The notes under the pieces were generated by a model. That model saw nothing but the letters and a program-made list of their open reading frames with translations, made no database searches and had not been told where the DNA came from. A stretch of DNA of 64,000 nucleotides, from NCBI GenBank assembly GCA_964036195.1, contig OZ038455.1:7085855-7149854 (forward strand), read 5' to 3'. The stretch's first letter is position 1. Each line of letters starts with the position of its first letter. Positions 1 to 10,786 of this stretch are shown piece after piece. The DNA is from Sphaerolaimus hirsutus (Eukaryota; Nematoda; Chromadorea; Monhysterida; Sphaerolaimidae). The translations under genes and the position numbers were made by a program.

Positions 1-116
1 GCAAGTTAAGCAAATCTTCTCCCATCGAAGATGCGTCAAGGATATGGATATGGAGAAGTTGAATTCCTGCCGCTTATTAATGCGGTTACCTATTTCTATA
101 GTTAGGAGGCTAAAGT

Positions 117-470
117 TCAAAGCGCTATAATGTTTGATTGGTAAGAAATATTGAGCAAAAAGAAAATTGCGTCAGATGGATTCTCTTTATCTAAAGTTGA
201 TGATAGCATGGTCAGAAACACAAATTTCTGGTGTTGAAAAACCGGGTCAAATCAGCATACGAAATTCAAACATCACTAATCCGACCACAAAAATGGAATC
301 TGCGGGTTTTACCGATCATTTTAAGAGTTGATCGATTCAAATCGGCCAAGAAATGGTCGATTTATGGAGCTTCAAAGTCAACGTCCCGATCGGCTATTCA
401 AAATGACCACCTTTTTATAGACCCCCCTTATCTCGGGACAGGGGGATTATTCGAGGAAACAAAAAGATTT
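117..470. repeat. Dispersed repeat, copy 1
   Basis: This stretch resembles 50587-50960. Shared landmarks in the same order are a 'gcgctataa' start, 'gatagcatg', 'ccgg.caaatc', 'catcattttaa', 'atcggcc.agaaat.gtcga' and 'tgaccacctttttatagacc'. No long open frame is conserved between the copies, so I read it as an interspersed repeat and not a gene. The first 116 bases of the window show nothing recognisable. Confidence 0.6.
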
Positions 471-580
471 CGTCATAGCCCCAACTCCAAACCCCAACAT
501 ACTTGAACGGCATTAATATCGTATGTACAACAGAATGGAACGCATGAATGTGAAATCGCAAAAAATTAAGGTTATTTAGT

Positions 581-1041
581 TTACAACCTAATATAATACT
601 GTAAATCAAATAAACAAAAATAAATAAATTTCACACACCATAACTTCACACTTTTCAACAACGTAATCATCTTTCAAATTTTCGACACTCCTCTGAAAAT
701 ATTTCGCACCATTGGAAAGTCTTTCTTTGTGGTCATTTTCCGAAAAATCGACAAAACGGACAACAATTTCATCAATCTTGCCGTTCAGACGGCAGCCAAC
801 AATCTACATGTTTGAAGTATTTCAACTTAACACAATTAAATACCTAAATAAAATATTTGAAACAAACTTCGGCATTTTCATAGTTTGTCAAAATCAAACG
901 CGTGGCATCACACATCTTCATTTTATCTAAATTTTCTCCACTTTTCAACCACGCACTCGGAGTGTTTCGAATCTGACCATCGTCCCAGAATTCGTCGCTG
1001 AATTTGTGCGGGACACGAGACGACAGAACGTCGTGCGCCAT
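581..1041 (-). CDS. Small three-exon gene, unknown function
   Basis: I do not recognise the family. Exon 1 (868-1041) starts with ATG as MAHDVLSSRVPHKF and gives 58 codons to a GT donor. Exon 2 (639-803) follows an AG acceptor and gives 55 codons (IVGCRLNGKIDEIV...). A short last exon (581-598) would add YYIRL and a stop. Both main exons are in phase 0 and join cleanly, giving about 118 residues: acidic and basic, no signal peptide, no membrane segment. It is divergent to the gene starting at 1422, so 1042-1421 probably holds a shared promoter, although I see no clear TATA box. The tiny last exon is the weakest part; transcription might instead read into the intron stop just after exon 2. Confidence 0.5.
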
Positions 1042-1421
1042 CTTTGTCAATGGAGAAACTGTAAAATAAATACAAATTTGACTGTAATATGCATTATTCT
1101 ACAAAACACAACAATCACTTTTCAATATCTTACCCATTTTATAAATTTGAATCTCCCGCCGGTATCAAATACACAAATACAAGTGTACACACGTATTGAT
1201 TTGGCACACGTCCAAAATTTTTTCCCTTTTAGTAAAAAAAAACAGAATTGGATACGGAAGTCAATATTCGACAAACGACAACTGGCTTCCATTTACCGCG
1301 TCTTTCCAATTAAAATCAGTGGCTAAAGAACATTAATCCAAAATAAAAATTGGCTCAATTAAATAAATCGCTTTGAAAAATAGCGGCATGGAAAATGCTA
1401 AATTGAGCCAACAAATATTTG

Positions 1422-1532
1422 ATGGGTTCTGTTTTTGGCAATCGGCCAAGTCATACGGATTTGGCTTTTCTGGACGATTTAGTGGACAAATTCAGCGTGG
1501 AAGTTACATCCGCCATGCGCGACCATCGAGAC
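1422..1532 (+). CDS. First coding exon of an unknown gene (partial)
   Basis: The ATG at 1422 opens 37 codons (MGSVFGNRPSHTDLAFLDD...) ending exactly at a consensus donor GTGAGT at 1533. The peptide has an amphipathic, acidic stretch (FLDDLVDKFSVEV) typical of coding sequence, but I cannot name a family. A possible next exon lies at 2501-2655: it is GC-rich, in phase 0, reads RDLHLSVRTALAAGG..., and ends before GTCCG. Its acceptor lacks a good pyrimidine tract. An overlapping reading frame from 1373 was set aside because it lacks this ATG-to-donor structure. The gene is divergent to the one at 581-1041. Confidence 0.4.
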
Positions 1533-3323
1533 GTGAGTTGTTGAATTTTTTGTTTCTTTTTTTTCCATTTTTTAACCGCTGCGGCTTTTGGTGACTGTGT
1601 ATGTAGATTGTTTTAAACTGTTTATAAAAATTGCAAGCATTTTTTTGGACTCATGCACGGTGAAATACAAATAAATCGAGCGCAAGCGCGCGATTTCACA
1701 CAAACAAACACACGCGCAGAAACCGTATTGCTTGTTTTCAGGCTTTCGCACAAATTTGGTCGTGTAGCATTATTTTCTGGTGTTCTGTATGCTTTAAAGC
1801 GTAAGCTGCAGGGGTATCTTTGATTTTGACCCTCCGAGTGGTTGGATAGATAGCAAATCGCTCCTCCGAAGGAATAGTTAGCTGAAAAAAATGGGGGGGG
1901 GAGGTGAGGGGTTGTGGTGGTTCAATTTATAGGCTATTTCGTGATGTGGAAGGAAGAAAAAGGAAGAAAAGTCGCTAAAAGTAGGTGTAAAATTGCTCAA
2001 AATGAGTATACAAGAGCATATAACAGTGAAAATAGATGAAAATAGGTAAATAGGAACAAAAACTCGTGATTATGGAGGTGAAAATCTATTAAAAAATGTA
2101 TGAAAAATAGTGATTTTGGGCGAAAACTGGGGTGTAGTTTATCGAAAATCGCTCCAGATAGGTAGATAGCTGAGCGATGGGGGGGGGGGGTAGGGAGTAG
2201 TAGGTTAAAATTTTTCCTCCGGGATAGATAGATAGCTGAGCGGCCTCCGGGATGGATAGATTGCTGGGCGGTTTGGGGGGGGGTAACACCCTCCCCACGA
2301 AACCCCCCATTCGAGACCCCTGGTAAGCTGTGTTTCATTGGCGGAAGTACACACGGTTCTGCTTATATATATTAATATATATCGCCCTCAAATGTGATTT
2401 CGAAGAAAAAAATAAGAATCATTTTGACTAAAGCTGTTAAAAAACTCGATTTAATAAATAAATAAATAAACCCCCCTTAAAACTGAATACGCCCGCGCAG
2501 TCGACAGCGCGGTCTGCGGCGGGGTTCCCCCGAGATCTGCACTTGTCCGTTCGAACTGCACTCGCAGCTGGAGGAGGCTGCGAGAAGCGCGTCGCCGCCG
2601 TCGACGTCCAGCCCGTGCTCGAACAGCTCAGGGCCCAGCTCGCTAGGAGGGCCGGGTCCGTTTTTTTATTTTTTTTGTGGAAAGGAAGGATTGGGATCGG
2701 ATTCAAAGGTTTGGTGGAATTGATTTTATTGAATGGTGGAATTTTGATGGAATATATATTTTCAATGTCGATTTCTCATATCATTTCAAAGATTTTGATA
2801 ACATGAATATACTCTGAAATTAGACATTCATTATCGCTCCATTTTCGATACCAGTGATGGTTCGATATCAGTGGTGATCAAGGACGTACGCAGGGGAGGG
2901 GGGGGGCGGGTGGGGCGGCCGCCCCCCCGTTCCCGGGCCGGTCATAAAAATTTGCCAGGAGTGGCACTTTTGTAAAGAGATTTTGTAGGTACTTTGAAAA
3001 AAATTTACCCCGTTGTATAATTTATAATTTCAGGAGTCCTAACAGTATTATAAAACTGCCCCACGTGGCCATAGTAACTATATATAGGTCTTAAAATATA
3101 CCTGTATTTATAGTTTACGTTGGCGCCAGCGCCAACGCCAATAATGCCATGGCGCTGGCGCCTACAAATGGCGCCAGCGCCATGGATTCATTCCTTTACT
3201 ATATGGCCAAATTTTAGGGGGGGTGGCGCCGCCCCCCCCCGTTCGCCTGGCTCCGTATACAATCCGCCCTCCGCCCCCCCCCCGCTCAAAAATCCTGCGT
3301 ACATCCCTGCCTCAGAGTATTTA
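1533..3323. other. Mostly non-coding stretch with low-complexity DNA
   Basis: Apart from the candidate exon at 2501-2655, this holds G- and C-homopolymer runs (about 1890, 2180, 2275, 2895, 3230 and 3280), AT-rich filler, and a palindromic GGCGCC-type cluster at 3119-3186 (alternating GGCGCCAGCGCC and GCCATGGCGC). No other gene is supported. The GGCGCC words recur much more strongly at 56325-56525. Confidence 0.5.
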
Positions 3324-3476
3324 ATGGCCACAATTCAGATGCGGCCAAATTCCAACTCTGGAGATGGGCGTGCTGGACAAAACGTGCATCGCGGCGCGAA
3401 CAACAATTCGAGGAGTTTCAAGCGACCTCGTATGGCGTCCAACAAAAGTAGTCTGGCTGTGGCAGGAAACAATGTG
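3324..3476 (+). CDS. Candidate first exon, basic Asn/Ser/Arg-rich peptide
   Basis: An ATG opens 51 codons (MATIQMRPNSNSGDG... ending ...AVAGNNV) up to a GTTGGT donor, the same donor word used in both paralogues downstream. The segment RSFKRPRM looks like a nuclear localisation signal. No partner exon could be fixed, so it may belong to the gene at 5378 or be an isolated fragment. Function unknown. Confidence 0.3.
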
Positions 3477-3810
3477 GTTGGTTTCCGTGTGTTTTTACTT
3501 TGGCCTTTTTTTGGTGTAGTTAGGGTTAGGGTTTGAAAAAAAAAGTTTTTTTTTAACTCGATGTTATTTTTAAAAAAAACGTTTTTTATAAAAAAACGTT
3601 GTTTTTTTTTAAATCTGCCAGATATGACCTAGTGTCAACATATATAGGTATATCAGACACTAGCAAAACTCTGTGATGTTAAATATGACCATATAATGGC
3701 TGTGGAGCCATGGGATAGCATTATAAGTGGTGATTTGTGTCAAAAATATCCATTTTTCGTCTACATATCGTTCGTATATCGCCTTATAGTCGAATGTTCG
3801 TGACTTCAGG

Positions 3811-4250
3811 TAGGGTTCAAACGGGATCCCGATCCCGGATCCCGTGAAATTCCGGGATTTACCAGTCCTGATCCCGATCCCGAAACCCCAATCCCGATCC
3901 CGATCCCGAAATCTTACAAATACCAATCCCGATCCCGAAAGTTTTCAAATCCCGATCCGGAGAAACTCTCGTGTCCGGGATCCCGATCCCGGAAAAATTA
4001 GTGGAAATTATGAAAAGTGAAATAATGACGTTTTTGCATGCAAAAAAGTGGATGCAAACCCCCAGCATTAATTTTATGCCACTTTTCTGGCATCCAACAG
4101 TGTTTTGAGACCTTTATGAACAACTGTGAATGCCAGAAAAATGGCCAAAATCTCTATCCCTAAAACCCAATCCCGATCCCGGAAAAATGCCTATCCCAAT
4201 CCCGATCCCGTGACCCCAATCCCGGCCAATTTTGCGGGGAACCCTTCAAT
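3811..4250. mobile_element. hAT-type minisatellite element, 3' end decayed
   Basis: It starts TAGGGTTCAAACGGGATC and continues through 'aatcccgatcccg' units, a unique segment ('ttgcatgcaaaaaagtgg...') and more units, in the same order as the intact copy at 4609-5146. The right terminus is degraded (..ggggaaccct) and no target duplication is visible. Sequence 4251-4608 holds unrelated short inverted words and no gene. Confidence 0.6.
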
Positions 4251-4608
4251 CCATGGAATTTTGTTCCCACGTGTCCCCGGTTTTCAAAATTGCACACATT
4301 AACCCGGGTAACCCTATAACCGAGGGAACCGTTAACCCGGGGACGACTGTACTTACGCATATTTCAAATTAAGTCACCAAAAATCACAGAAATCGCCCGC
4401 CCGAAGGACAGCATGCAGCTGATAAACAGCAGCAGATGTCAAAATGATAAATACAGAGAAATGTCAACTGATCCTCCAATTGTTCACGTCAGTTTGCTCA
4501 ATTTTAATTTGCGATCGGAATCAGTTGACATTTCTCCATGTCAACTAGCTATGCAACAATTTCTGGATCTGTGCTATTCATGCGTATTTATTTTTTCGCT
4601 AGTGTTGT

Positions 4609-5146
4609 TAGGGTTCAAACGGGATCAGGATCCCGTGAAATTCCGGGATTTACCAGTCCCGATCCCGATCCCGAAACCCCAATCCCGATCCCGATCCCGA
4701 AATCTTACAAATACCAATCCCGATCCCGAAAGTTTTCAAATCCCGATCCGGAGAAACTCTCGTGTCCGGGATCCCGATCCCGGAAAAATTAGTGGAAATT
4801 ATGAAAAGTGAAATAATGACGTTTTTGCATGCAAAAAAGTGGATGCAAACCCCCAGCGTCCATTTTATGTCACTTTTCTGGCATCCAACAGTGTTTTGAG
4901 GAGACCTTTATGAACAACTGTGAATGCCAGAACAGTGACGAAAATCTCTATCCCTACACCCAATCCCAATCACGAAAAAATGCCAATCCCGATCCCGTGA
5001 CCCCAATCCCGGCCAATCCCGATCCCGATCCCGAAATCTCAAAATACCAATCCCGATCCCGATCCCGAAACCACAATCCCGATCCCGAAATCTCAAAAAG
5101 TGAATCCCGATCCCGATCCCGAAAAGTCAATCCCGTTTGAACCCTA
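4609..5146. mobile_element. Non-autonomous hAT element with minisatellite core
   Basis: The termini are TAGGGTTCAAACGGG and CCCGTTTGAACCCTA, a perfect inverted pair. They are flanked by a perfect 8-bp target duplication AGTGTTGT at 4601-4608 and 5147-5154. An 8-bp duplication and this terminal sequence are the hallmarks of hAT transposons. The 538-bp element has no transposase. Its interior is built from 'aatcccgatcccg' repeats around a short unique spacer. Related copies lie at 3811, about 8975, 36735, 37990 and 41400. Confidence 0.85.
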
Positions 5147-5377
5147 AGTGTTGTTACATTTGATAATTTAAATTTATTTATGGAATAAAGCACATGAAAA
5201 ATTTGAATTGACAATACTAATTGAGACTAATGTACACTAATTGACTAATTGACACAAATTTGAATAATAGCAATGTATCTTTCAGCTTTCAGCTTTATTT
5301 TCAGAAATTACTCTTTCAGATTAGTTTTCAGATTTTTAGCTTACTTTTTGGTTTCGGCATATCCGGCAATTTCCACC

Positions 5378-6595
5378 ATGTCGTCTTCAACGTCGACCGA
5401 TTCGGTTTCCAGTTATGCTTCGTCGACGAATTTGTTTGACGTTTGTTTTTTCCCCCTTTTCGTTCCTTCTTTAGTGGTGAGTGCTATGTTGCTTTCTATC
5501 ATTATTTTATAAATTTACATTGAATTTTTTCCCTTTTTCAAATTTCTTTCCCTGACAACGCCTTGTATCCGTCAAATCTCATGTAACGTTTAGCTCGCCC
5601 AAATCCGTCATACCCCCCCCCCCCCCCCAATGCAGGAATTGCTCGGCAACTGCACCCCAGTCTATCGTGTAACAATATCTGGCCAGCGATTACAGGTGCC
5701 ACTCCCAGAACCTGTAAAATGCCGTGAAAAGTGTAAAATGTACTGTAAAATGTGAAAAGTCCGGTAAAAGACTCAATACATTATTTTGGACAATTAGCAT
5801 GACATTTAACACTTTACATGGCATTTTACAGGTTCTGGTAGTGCCATCAGATCCGATGCAAATACCCGCCGGAATTCAAACATCTCGCCGTGCATCCAGC
5901 GGTGCCCGACGAGGTCGTTTACATCCCCCTGAAGGCCTTGTTCGAGGGTGAATTACACGGGCAAAACCTTGGCGTGCGCTACGTCACGGTCGATGAACAG
6001 CAGTTGGTTCGGGAATTTAGATTTTTAACAGCAGTTGATTGATGGCAAGCGCTTTTTTTTAAAAACGACGACGCTTTTTAAAAAAAAAAAGCGCAAGGAT
6101 ACCAGCAATTTTTAAAACCTGTATCTGTATATATATATGGACTCTGGACCTTTTTTGGTAGCTTTTTAGGTAACTTCTTGACATTTTTTAAAATAAAACG
6201 AAAAAAACGCGTTTAAAAAAAACGCTATTTAAAAAAAAGCGTTTTTAAAAAAAAAGGGGGACAGTTAAAAAAGCGCTATTTTCCATTACTAAGCAGTATG
6301 AATCTACCCCCCCCCTTTGAATAACTTCCTTGATTCTTGAATAACAAAAACTCCCGTGTATTCCTGTATTTCCTTATATTGAATACTAAAAATACAAAAA
6401 CATTTCAGTGTCGTCTGTGTTGCCAGGTTCGACGGTGGGCACCAGCACAAGGATTTCAATCTGTGCATCGAACACGAGGATGATGGCACGAAAGATGGAG
6501 TATCTGATGTGTTTGTATACATAAACATGTTGAAAGTGGGACCGAGTCATTTCGCGTTTACAATTGCTCCGGAGCTAGATGGGCCAAATATTTGA
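5378..6595 (+). CDS. Paralogue A: four-exon gene of unknown family
   Basis: Exons 5378-5440, 5636-5695, 5851-6002 and 6409-6595 join in phase (0, 0, 2) to about 160 residues, from a Ser-rich start (MSSSTSTDSVSS) to a stop at 6593. The core has blocks GQRLQ, CKYPPEF, LGVRYVTV and YINMLKVGP. It aligns along its length with the gene at 7196-8704: GQRL, C.YP.E, the L.G.L...LG region, VCV..F.G, IN M..GP.H and F...AP. The intron before the VCV exon is shared. The second intron (5696-5850) is an inserted MITE and has no counterpart in the paralogue. No signal peptide or membrane segment is obvious. Family unknown; the exon model rests on phase and homology to the neighbour. Confidence 0.6.
5696..5850 (+). 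mobile_element. Introner-like MITE forming an intron of paralogue A
   Basis: The whole 155-bp intron is one inverted-repeat element. The left arm GTGCCACTCCCAGAACCTG is the donor, and the right arm reads CAGGTTCTGGTAGTGCC, followed by ATCAG and the next exon. CAG precedes the donor and CAG ends the acceptor, as a 3-bp target duplication would give. Internal words tgtaaaatg, gacattt and acactttaca are shared with the introns at 7349, 37157, 38576 and 44956. Confidence 0.75.
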
Positions 6596-6658
6596 TTGAT
6601 TTTTAGTTTTTCGCGCTGTTTTTTATAATTAGAACCGTTAGAAAGTCGCCCCCCCCCT

Positions 6659-6815
6659 TAGTTGACATGGTGAGTAATGTCATCTCTTTTGGATCGCAAT
6701 TCAAAGATTGCTCGGCAGCCAAATAATTTTGCTTTCGCCAAATTATTTCGAAATGCTGCTGAGCAAGCTTTGAATTGCGATCCAAAAGAGTTGACATTTC
6801 TCACCATGACAACTA
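6659..6815. mobile_element. 157-bp MITE with long inverted repeats
   Basis: The ends are TAGTTGACATGGTGAG and, reverse-complemented, TAGTTGTCATGGTGAG. The inverted repeats run about 60 bases (CTCTTTTGGATCGCAATTCAAAG in both arms). TA at both ends would suit a Tc1/mariner-like TA duplication. It lies between the two paralogues and encodes nothing. The rest of 6600-7150 is AT-rich and empty. Confidence 0.65.
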
Positions 6816-7195
6816 CAGATATGAAGTACCATTTTTAATTTTTTTATATAGTGTGCCTGAAAATGTGCGTGTATGTTTGCCTCAGTTTTGCTCAATCGTT
6901 CTTTTAATTTTTTAATACATAATGAATTGTTAGATTGTCATTTTTTACTTCTTTTGTTACTCGCAAATATGTCGTTGTTATGAAATTGTGTAGAGTGTAC
7001 ATTTTTGGCAAAATGAAATGAATAAAAAGAAAAAATGACTTTGTATTTATGTTGATTTTTTTCAATGTGTATATAATGTGACACAAATTGAAATACCTGC
7101 AATTTTTCCAAATTTAATTTTGTATAAATTCATTATCATGATATAATTGTTCATTTCAGCTGCTATTTACCGCCCCCCTGCATACCACACACGCA

Positions 7196-8704
7196 ATGTC
7201 TCGCAGAACTGTTCTTCCATTTACCATTATGGGTCAGAGGCTGAAGGTCACCTGCTGTTACCCCAGTGAGCTTGAGTATGTGGCTGTTGAGGTGGAGCGC
7301 ACGCCCGTTGAGATCTGCTACGTCGGCCTGACTGCAGTCAATCTCCAGGTGTCACTCCCGGACACTGTGAAAGGCATTGTAAAATGTCATGCTAAGTGTC
7401 ACTTAGCCCGTAATTTTGCCATTTAAAACGACATTTTACATGAATTTGGATAATTAGCATAACGTTTGACATTTAGCATGACATTTGACATTTTACAGGG
7501 CCATTTACAGGGTCCGGGAGTGAGTGCCCGCAGGGTAAACTTGAAGCGGGCACACTCGGCGACAAAGAAATAATGGTGGGAAAACCTGAGTTGGTGGGGA
7601 TTTTTGTTTTTTTTACATTGAATGTTTTAGTTTTTCAGTGAATGAACTTTGTTCCCACGAGCCCCCCCCCCAGAATATTTTCTAGCTATCTATCCCTCCC
7701 AAAATGTGTGCCCAGATGTAAATTTGGTTGGTAAAAGTATTGGTTGATAGTTGACGTTTGAATCAACGTTTTCCAACCTGAGTTTGTGATTTTGAATTAC
7801 AGGACCTTTGAATGAGCGAATGCTTGAACCCGCAAAATTTTTGTGTTGAAGAAATAACCGAAAAATATATTTGGTTAAATTTCATTGATAAATAGTACTC
7901 AAACAACGTTTTTTATCAGTTGACATCTGTCAACTGCAGTAATCAAAAGTTATTTTTTTTTTAGTTATGTTGAAAACCATGTCACCCTGTTAAACCTGGA
8001 AGAATGTCCTGTAATACCTCCCCCCTCCGATCACTCCCTAATAATAATCCCTGGTGTGATATTTGTTTTTTATTTTTTTATATTCAATGCGTAACATTCA
8101 ATACGTAACATTAAGGATTGTCTGCGTGGGCAAGTTTTCTGGCAAGCCCATCAACTTGGTCATGGAACATAGGGATGGCATGGACAAGTTGTGGCTGGAG
8201 AATGTGCCCGTGAAGATAAATATGATTAGGATGGGCCCGAAACATGTATTATTTTCGGTTTCTCGTAAATGATTGCTTGGTATTTCTTTAATTTGTTCGT
8301 TTTGGTGGGCGTTCACTACATTTTTAAATGACACTTTTCACGAATAATATGATAATATTATATTTTTAAATGTAGTGTGCCTGAATCGATTAACTTTTGC
8401 ATTCGTACATTAGTTTTTTGCTGAAATTTGATTGTTTTTCGCTCAATTAATTCATTCGATTCTGACATTCATAAATGAAACAAATAAAAAAGGAATACAA
8501 TTGTGTTTGCATTGTCGGCAAAAGTTCACAGTGTTTCTAATGAACACTAATCATATTTATGACCTATGATGCATTCATTCGTTTGATTTGATTCGTACAT
8601 TGGTTACCGAACACACACCCTCACCCAAAAAAAAATTTCCAGCCACCTTTCCGGAGTACAGATTTGCTATCGCTCCAACCATGGACGTAGCAAGTGTTTT
8701 TTAG
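7196..8704 (+). CDS. Paralogue B: four-exon gene of unknown family
   Basis: Exons 7196-7348, 7534-7589, 8116-8264 and 8643-8704 join in phase (0, 2, 1) to about 139 residues. The start is MSRRTVLPFTIMGQRLKV and the end is ...RFAIAPTMDVASVF. An acceptor at 7159 would allow a further upstream exon, matching the intron before the equivalent exon of paralogue A. Blocks GQRLKV, CCYPSEL, the GKLEAGTLG region, IVCVGKF and INMIRMGPKH match paralogue A. The first intron (7349-7533) is a MITE at a site where A is uninterrupted. A also lacks the last intron. If the third exon is not spliced, the protein instead ends VSRK at 8272. Function unknown. Confidence 0.6.
7349..7533 (+). mobile_element. Introner-like MITE forming an intron of paralogue B
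   Basis: This is a 185-bp intron bounded by CAG|GTGTCACTCCCGGACAC at the donor and, at the far end, TTTACAGGGTCCGGGAGTGAGTGCCCGCAG. The arms pair over CACTCCCGGAC.CTGT and again over GCATTGTAAAATGTC. The termini match the consensus of the element at 5696-5850 but it sits at a different codon position, so the two insertions are independent. Confidence 0.75.
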
Positions 8705-8759
8705 CGAGGGGGGGGGGGCAGGATTGTATACAGAGCGGCCGGCGGGCATACCGTACACG

Positions 8760-8905
8760 TTCAATTTTCCACGTGAAATGTTCGACGTGAAATGTTTTAC
8801 GTGAAATGTTCGACGTGAAATGTTTTACGTGAAATGTTCGACGTGAAATGTTTTACGTGTAATGTTCAACGTGGAATGTTCAACGTTAAATGTTGAACGT
8901 GTAGT
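8760..8905. repeat. Tandem repeat, about 27-bp unit
   Basis: Alternating 'gttcgacgtgaaat' and 'gttttacgtgaaat' words repeat about five times. They contain ACGT/CACGT cores and are not coding. The array follows the last exon of paralogue B. Confidence 0.7.
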
Positions 8906-8974
8906 GAGTGATCGTTAATTTGCTCCATTATAACTGGCTTTTAGGCGGCGGATATGATTTATCAAAAAATATAT

Positions 8975-9356
8975 GTTGTGAAGATTCTAGATCCAGATCC
9001 GATCCCGAAAATGTTCACTTCCTTCCCGGTGTCGAGAAATTCCAAATTCCAGGATCCCTATCCCGGAAAAATTAGTGAAAAGTATCATAAGTGAGAAAAT
9101 GACCTTTTTATGTGAGAATGTTAACACTAACCCCCTGCGTTCATTTCATTCAAATTTTCTGTCATCCAACAGTGCTTTGTGACCTTTATGAACAACTGTG
9201 AATGCCATAACATTGACCAAATACTCTATCCCAAGACCCAACTCCCGTTCCCGAAAAAATGCCCATACCCATCCCGTGACCACAATTCTGATCCCGATCC
9301 CGACATCTCTAAAAACCAATCCCGAATATTAAATCCCGTCTGAACCCTACTTATGA
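8975..9356. mobile_element. Old hAT-type minisatellite copy
   Basis: Degenerate 'gatcccgaaa' and 'atcccgatcccg' units surround the same unique spacer as the copy at 4609 ('catccaacagtg', 'gacctttatgaacaactgtgaatgcc'). The right end aatcccgtctgaacccta is recognisable; the left end is eroded. 9357-9627 holds nothing I can name. Confidence 0.55.
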
Positions 9357-9627
9357 GCAGGGACATACGGAGGGCGGGGGCCGGCGCTGCCCCCGCCCTC
9401 GTTCGCCAAGCTCCTTATACAATCCGACCCCTCCCCCCTCTAAAAAATTTTGCCTGAAAACAGTGTATAATTTTTCGTTCATTATTTTTGTTTTTCACAG
9501 CGCTTTTAAAAAAATAGTGTACTTAAAAAAATGTGTTGCACAAATTAATTATTTTATTCTTTTGTACAATATATTCAAAATTCAAATTCAGGTTGATTTT
9601 TTTAAAATGTCTAAAAACGTCGGCAAC

Positions 9628-9827
9628 NNNNNNNNNNNNNNNNNNNNNNNNNNNNNNNNNNNNNNNNNNNNNNNNNNNNNNNNNNNNNNNNNNNNNNNNN
9701 NNNNNNNNNNNNNNNNNNNNNNNNNNNNNNNNNNNNNNNNNNNNNNNNNNNNNNNNNNNNNNNNNNNNNNNNNNNNNNNNNNNNNNNNNNNNNNNNNNNN
9801 NNNNNNNNNNNNNNNNNNNNNNNNNNN
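9628..9827. other. Assembly gap (200 N)
   Basis: Exactly 200 undetermined bases, so probably a scaffold gap of unknown true size. It cuts the BEL/Pao fragment to its right. Confidence 0.95.
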
Positions 9828-10500
9828 AATTCCGGCTTTAATGCTAGATTGCCTGCCCTGAACCTCAGGAGTAGGCCCAGTGCTAATGGTGTTGTAATTG
9901 GTAATCTAAAAAGGCACTCGTTGAAACTGGGCTTACCTGCCGACCCATCGTACACGATTCTACATGATGTCGATTTGCCCGGCGTGATTACTGGCTGGTG
10001 TGGCAGGTAATGAATCCCCTTGTTGTCTGTTTTGTCGTCACAGATCTCAATTATTCCCTTTTCTAGTTGGTCATCCAAAACTTTCTGGTATTGTTCAAAT
10101 AAGTTTGGATCTTTGTTGAATCTTCTTATCAGTGATTTAAACCGCACCAAGGCTTCTGCTTTTCCCGTGGGCAGGTCACTGATACTCTCTTTATACGGCC
10201 AGTCAATATAGTATCATTTGTTGTTGTTGTTGAATTTTATGCTATTTATTATCATCTCCTCTGCAATGTTGTCATCAATTGCATAGGGGTCATCAGTGAT
10301 TCCCACTGCTTCTAGACTGTGAAATTGTCGTAGTGTTTCCTTTCCTATGGCCACTATGGCTACTTTTTGATGATTTTTTGTTGGTTCAGTTAAGCTTGAA
10401 CTACAAGTGAAGTTACAGGCATGATCCATAGTTGCAGAATGTACAGCTACCAGCATCAAAGCCAAACAGGCAAACCTGCATGCAGGTTTTCCTTCTGCAA
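9828..10500 (-). pseudogene. BEL/Pao pol fragment of a second family
   Basis: Reading leftward, one frame carries the linker after a retroviral-type protease (LEAVGITDDPYAIDD) and then the start of a reverse transcriptase: RFKSLIRRFNKDPNLF, KGIIEICDD, HYLPHQPVITPGKSTSCR, IVYDGSAG and LLLRF. In the intact BEL/Pao ORF here the matching blocks are FRYLTNRLKRDPELL, FHILPHQPVITPEK and REVYDASA, so it is the same superfamily but clearly a different family. An in-frame stop near 10213 and loss of the rest at the gap make it a relic. Confidence 0.7.
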
Positions 10501-10544
10501 ATTTGTCTATTACCGTGCTAATTTCACTTAATTTTTTTCCGTTT

Positions 10545-10783
10545 CCGTGAAAATTTTGCTTTCCGTTTTCCGTTTTCCGGCATTTCATTTTTCCGTTTTC
10601 CGTTTTCCGGCCGACAATTTTTTTTTACCTTTCCGTTTTCCGTTTTCCGCTGAGTGAAATTTTTTTACCTTTCCGTTTTCCGTTTTCCGGCAGAAATTTT
10701 TTTTTTACCTTTCCGTTTTCTGTTTTCCGTAAAGTGAAAATTTTTTACCTTTCCGTTTTCCGTTTTCCGTAAAAAATTTTTTT
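10545..10783. repeat. Tandem repeat of CCGTTTT words
   Basis: 'tttccgttttccgttttccg' triplets recur about every 55 bases, separated by 'aattttttttacc' spacers. The array abuts the broken left end of the Polinton and may mark the junction of the deletion or insertion that removed its left part. Confidence 0.75.
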
Positions 10784-10786
10784 TGA

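Noticed and set aside
3515-3535. Telomere-like 'ttagggttaggg'
   Set aside because: Only two units inside ordinary sequence; not a telomeric tract.
3660-5214. ORFs rich in RDRD, GIGI and NPDP
   Set aside because: They are translations of the 'aatcccgatcccg' minisatellite on either strand, not proteins.
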